Below are positions 15,111 through 17,010 of a stretch of DNA of 17,010 nt, piece after piece. The notes beneath the pieces were generated by a model that saw only the letters and a program-made list of their open reading frames with translations, had not been told where the DNA came from and ran no database searches. The DNA is from Avoscillospira sp045579045 (GTDB lineage Bacteria; Bacillota; Clostridia; Oscillospirales; Oscillospiraceae), in assembly GCA_045579045.1 (NCBI GenBank), contig JAZNLL010000005.1:1-17010 (forward strand), given 5' to 3'. A program made the translations under genes and the position numbers. Each line of letters opens with the position of its first letter. The stretch's first letter is position 1.

Positions 15111-16334
15111 TTAGAATTGAAAATAATCTTTTGCATTCTGATAGCAGATGCCGGTGACGATCTTTTCGAGGGTCTGCCAGTCTGCAGGATATTCTCCATC
15201 TTCCACCCATGTGCCGATGAGGTTGCAGAGGATTCTGCGGAAATACTCATGACGGGGATAGGAGACGAAGCTGCGGGAGTCGGTGGTCATACCAATGAAC
15301 CGGGGCAGCAGGCTCAGATTGGCCAGTGCCTTCAGCTGGGCTTCCATGCCATCTCTCTGGTCGTTGAACCACCAGCCGGAACCGAACTGGATCTTGCCGG
15401 CGGTGGGGCCCTTCTGGTAGCAGCCCATGAGGGTGCCGATGATGTAGTTGTCTGCCGGGTTCAGGTTGTAGAGAATGGTCTTGGGCAGGGCATTTTCCTT
15501 TTCCATGGCATCCAGCAGTTTGGCAAGGCCATGGGAGATCTCCATGCCGTTGATGGAGTCAAAGCCTGTGTCGGGACCCAGTTTTTCAAACATGGGGGTG
15601 TTGTTGTTGCGCATGGCGCCTACATGGAGCTGCATGGTCCAGTTGCGCTTGGTGTACTCCTTGCCCAGCTTGACCAGCGTTTCAATGGTGCTTTCTTCAA
15701 AGTCATCCACGGCATGATCGGAAAGGCGGCAGCCGTTTTCATGGAAGAAGTCGATCCGGGCAGGGGTGTTGGCATCGACTTTTTTCAGGTCGGGACGGAA
15801 GGCGGGAATGACCTTCATGTCCGTATCACGGAGGGCCTGATGATATTCCAGAGTGTCCTCCGGGGCATCGGTGGTACAGATCAGTTCCACGTTGGAACGC
15901 TTGATGAGGCCTCTGGCACTGAATTCCGGCTTGGCGAGGCAGGCATTGACCTGCTCCCAGATTTCCTTGGCGGTGTCGGGGTTCAAAGTTACATCCACAT
16001 CGAAATACCGCTTCAGCTCCAGATGAGTCCAATGGTACATGGGATTGCCGATGCACAGAGGCACAGTTTCGGCAAAGGCCATCCACTTGTCGAAATCATC
16101 GGCTTTGCCGGTGCAGAGGTCTTCGTCGATGCCATTGGTGCGCATAAGCCGCCACTTGTAGTGGTCGCCGCCCAGGAACAGATCTGCGGCATTTTTGAAC
16201 CGGTAGTCATTGGCGATCTTCTCCACGGGAATGTGGCAATGATAGTCAATGATGGGAAGGTTTTCGGCATAGTCGTGATAGAGCTTCTGGGCCGTTTTGT
16301 TCTTCAGCATGAAATCAGAATGGATAAAAGACAT
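15111..16334 (-). CDS. uxaC: Uronate isomerase UxaC, compact form
   Basis: The protein has 407 residues and converts D-galacturonate to D-tagaturonate (and glucuronate to fructuronate) in the cytoplasm, the first step of the pathway. It belongs to the amidohydrolase superfamily. Metal and catalytic motifs are retained: DYHCH (His32, His34), CTTDAPEDTLEYH (153-165), FRPD (179-182), GCRLSDH (201-207), MQLHVGAMRNNN (234-245), GSGWWFNDQ and TDSRSF (351-356). Most family members have about 470 residues. Against E. coli UxaC as I remember it, this copy lacks some 25-30 residues between FRPD and GCRxSDH, and a similar number between SDH and the LVxLG strand. The frame is continuous, so this is not a frameshift. 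GGAGGAAA precedes the ATG, which directly abuts the TAA of the upstream esterase gene. Confidence 0.92.
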   Translation of the reverse strand: MSFIHSDFMLKNKTAQKLYHDYAENLPIIDYHCHIPVEKIANDYRFKNAADLFLGGDHYKWRLMRTNGIDEDLCTGKADDFDKWMAFAETVPLCIGNPMYHWTHLELKRYFDVDVTLNPDTAKEIWEQVNACLAKPEFSARGLIKRSNVELICTTDAPEDTLEYHQALRDTDMKVIPAFRPDLKKVDANTPARIDFFHENGCRLSDHAVDDFEESTIETLVKLGKEYTKRNWTMQLHVGAMRNNNTPMFEKLGPDTGFDSINGMEISHGLAKLLDAMEKENALPKTILYNLNPADNYIIGTLMGCYQKGPTAGKIQFGSGWWFNDQRDGMEAQLKALANLSLLPRFIGMTTDSRSFVSYPRHEYFRRILCNLIGTWVEDGEYPADWQTLEKIVTGICYQNAKDYFQF

Positions 16335-17010
16335 TTAGTTTTCCTCCTTCAGCAGACGGTGAACTTCGGGATAGGCTTCATCGGGATAGAAGGCATGACC
16401 GCCGTGACCGACTACCAGTGTGCAGCGGTTGCTGCCACCCTGATCGGCATAGGCACGGCTGCCCTGCTCATAGACAGCTTTTGCGGCAAAGAGGGGGAAG
16501 ATGGGGTCTTCGTCGCCGGAAACCTGCACAAACAGTCTGGGATAGGCCATGGCCATGATGTCGCCCATGTCGAAATACTTGGCAATATGGGGCACGTAGT
16601 TACAGGCACAATGGGGCATGGCACCGATGGAATCCTTGTAAGAAGCCATGGCGCAGGAGGGCATGACCAGCTTCAGGCGGTCTTCAAAGACAGCGGCATA
16701 AGCTGTGGCCGTACCGCCGCCGGAATTGCCCATAAGGCAGATGTTGTGAACATCCACCCGGTCGGCAAAGTCCTTTTCGAGGACATCAATGAGCCGCTGC
16801 ACATCCCAGACCCGTTCGCCGATGGTGGTTCTGCCGATCATGGCAGCGATGCCGGATTCGTTCTGGCAGAGTGTCATGCCATCGGGGTCGCCGCTCAGCT
16901 CACCGAAATTCCGCTGCTCCATAGCGATGGCGGCGAAGCCGTTTTTCAGAGCATGGAGGCAGAACTGGGCGGAGTATTTTTTGAAATAGTGATCCCGGGA
17001 GAACTTGTCC
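16335..17010 (-). CDS. Alpha/beta-hydrolase carbohydrate esterase (copy 2), 5' end outside the window
   Basis: The minus-strand frame is open past the Met at 16922 to the right edge, and the extra codons (DKFSRD...FCLHALKNGFAAIAMEQR) match residues 113 onward of copy 1 at 8928-9953. The Met at 16922 is therefore internal and about 112 N-terminal residues are missing. The visible part keeps the nucleophile motif GNSGGG, the GDEDPIFP acidic motif and the GHGGHAFYPDE His motif. The function is inferred to be de-esterification of galacturonides inside the cell. It abuts uxaC with no gap, so it belongs to the uronate operon. In copy 1 the esterase is followed directly by GH4; here uxaC lies between them. 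Confidence 0.85.
   Translation of the reverse strand, partial: DKFSRDHYFKKYSAQFCLHALKNGFAAIAMEQRNFGELSGDPDGMTLCQNESGIAAMIGRTTIGERVWDVQRLIDVLEKDFADRVDVHNICLMGNSGGGTATAYAAVFEDRLKLVMPSCAMASYKDSIGAMPHCACNYVPHIAKYFDMGDIMAMAYPRLFVQVSGDEDPIFPLFAAKAVYEQGSRAYADQGGSNRCTLVVGHGGHAFYPDEAYPEVHRLLKEEN

Noticed and set aside
16335..16922. A complete 195-residue esterase starting at 16922
   Set aside because: The frame remains open to the right edge and the upstream codons match the paralogue at 8928-9953, so the Met at 16922 is internal and the gene is truncated by the window.

Overview
The window looks like chromosomal DNA from a gut-type Clostridia bacterium (Firmicutes, probably Oscillospirales/Ruminococcaceae-like). 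The evidence is moderately high GC, strong purine-rich ribosome binding sites, AraC-type regulators divergent from carbohydrate operons, family GH4 enzymes, and a large secreted protein with InlB-type repeats. The taxon is inferred from style, not from a marker gene. No tRNA, rRNA, CRISPR array, insertion sequence or phage gene was seen. It is coding-dense: the longest gap without a gene is about 150 bases, and nearly all metabolic genes lie on the minus strand.

Layout from right to left, the direction of most transcription. (1) A uronate operon, about 10956-17010 and continuing beyond the right edge: alpha/beta-hydrolase esterase (5' end outside), uxaC, a GH4 glycosidase, uxaB, uxaA. It ends at a strong bidirectional terminator (10918-10952). 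(2) A plus-strand AraC regulator (10107-10916), divergent from a two-gene operon of esterase plus GH4 (7525-9953). These two genes are paralogues of the pair in the first operon. (3) A second plus-strand AraC regulator (6700-7518), divergent from a three-gene operon: EamA/DMT permease, GH28-like beta-helix glycosidase, and a large secreted modular protein that runs off the left edge (1-4173).

How the genes fit together. UxaC, UxaB and UxaA are the first three steps of bacterial galacturonate catabolism (galacturonate to tagaturonate to altronate to 2-keto-3-deoxygluconate). The GH4 enzymes carry the CHEV signature I associate with alpha-galacturonidases of the LplD type, so they should release galacturonate from short oligogalacturonides. 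The esterases would remove acyl groups, and the GH28-like protein would cut or trim further linkages. None of these enzymes has a signal peptide, so the sequence points to intracellular processing of imported, probably acetylated, pectin oligosaccharides. The only exported product is the repeat protein, a candidate glycan-binding or surface protein. The KDG kinase, KDPG aldolase and main oligosaccharide importer are not in the window.

Most notable observations: the five-unit repeat architecture of the secreted protein and the mosaic relationship of its units; the duplicated esterase-GH4 pair, split by uxaC in one copy; a UxaC that appears to lack two internal segments; a GH28-like enzyme without the usual His and RIK signatures; and a mirror-image promoter/leader between the permease and its divergent regulator.
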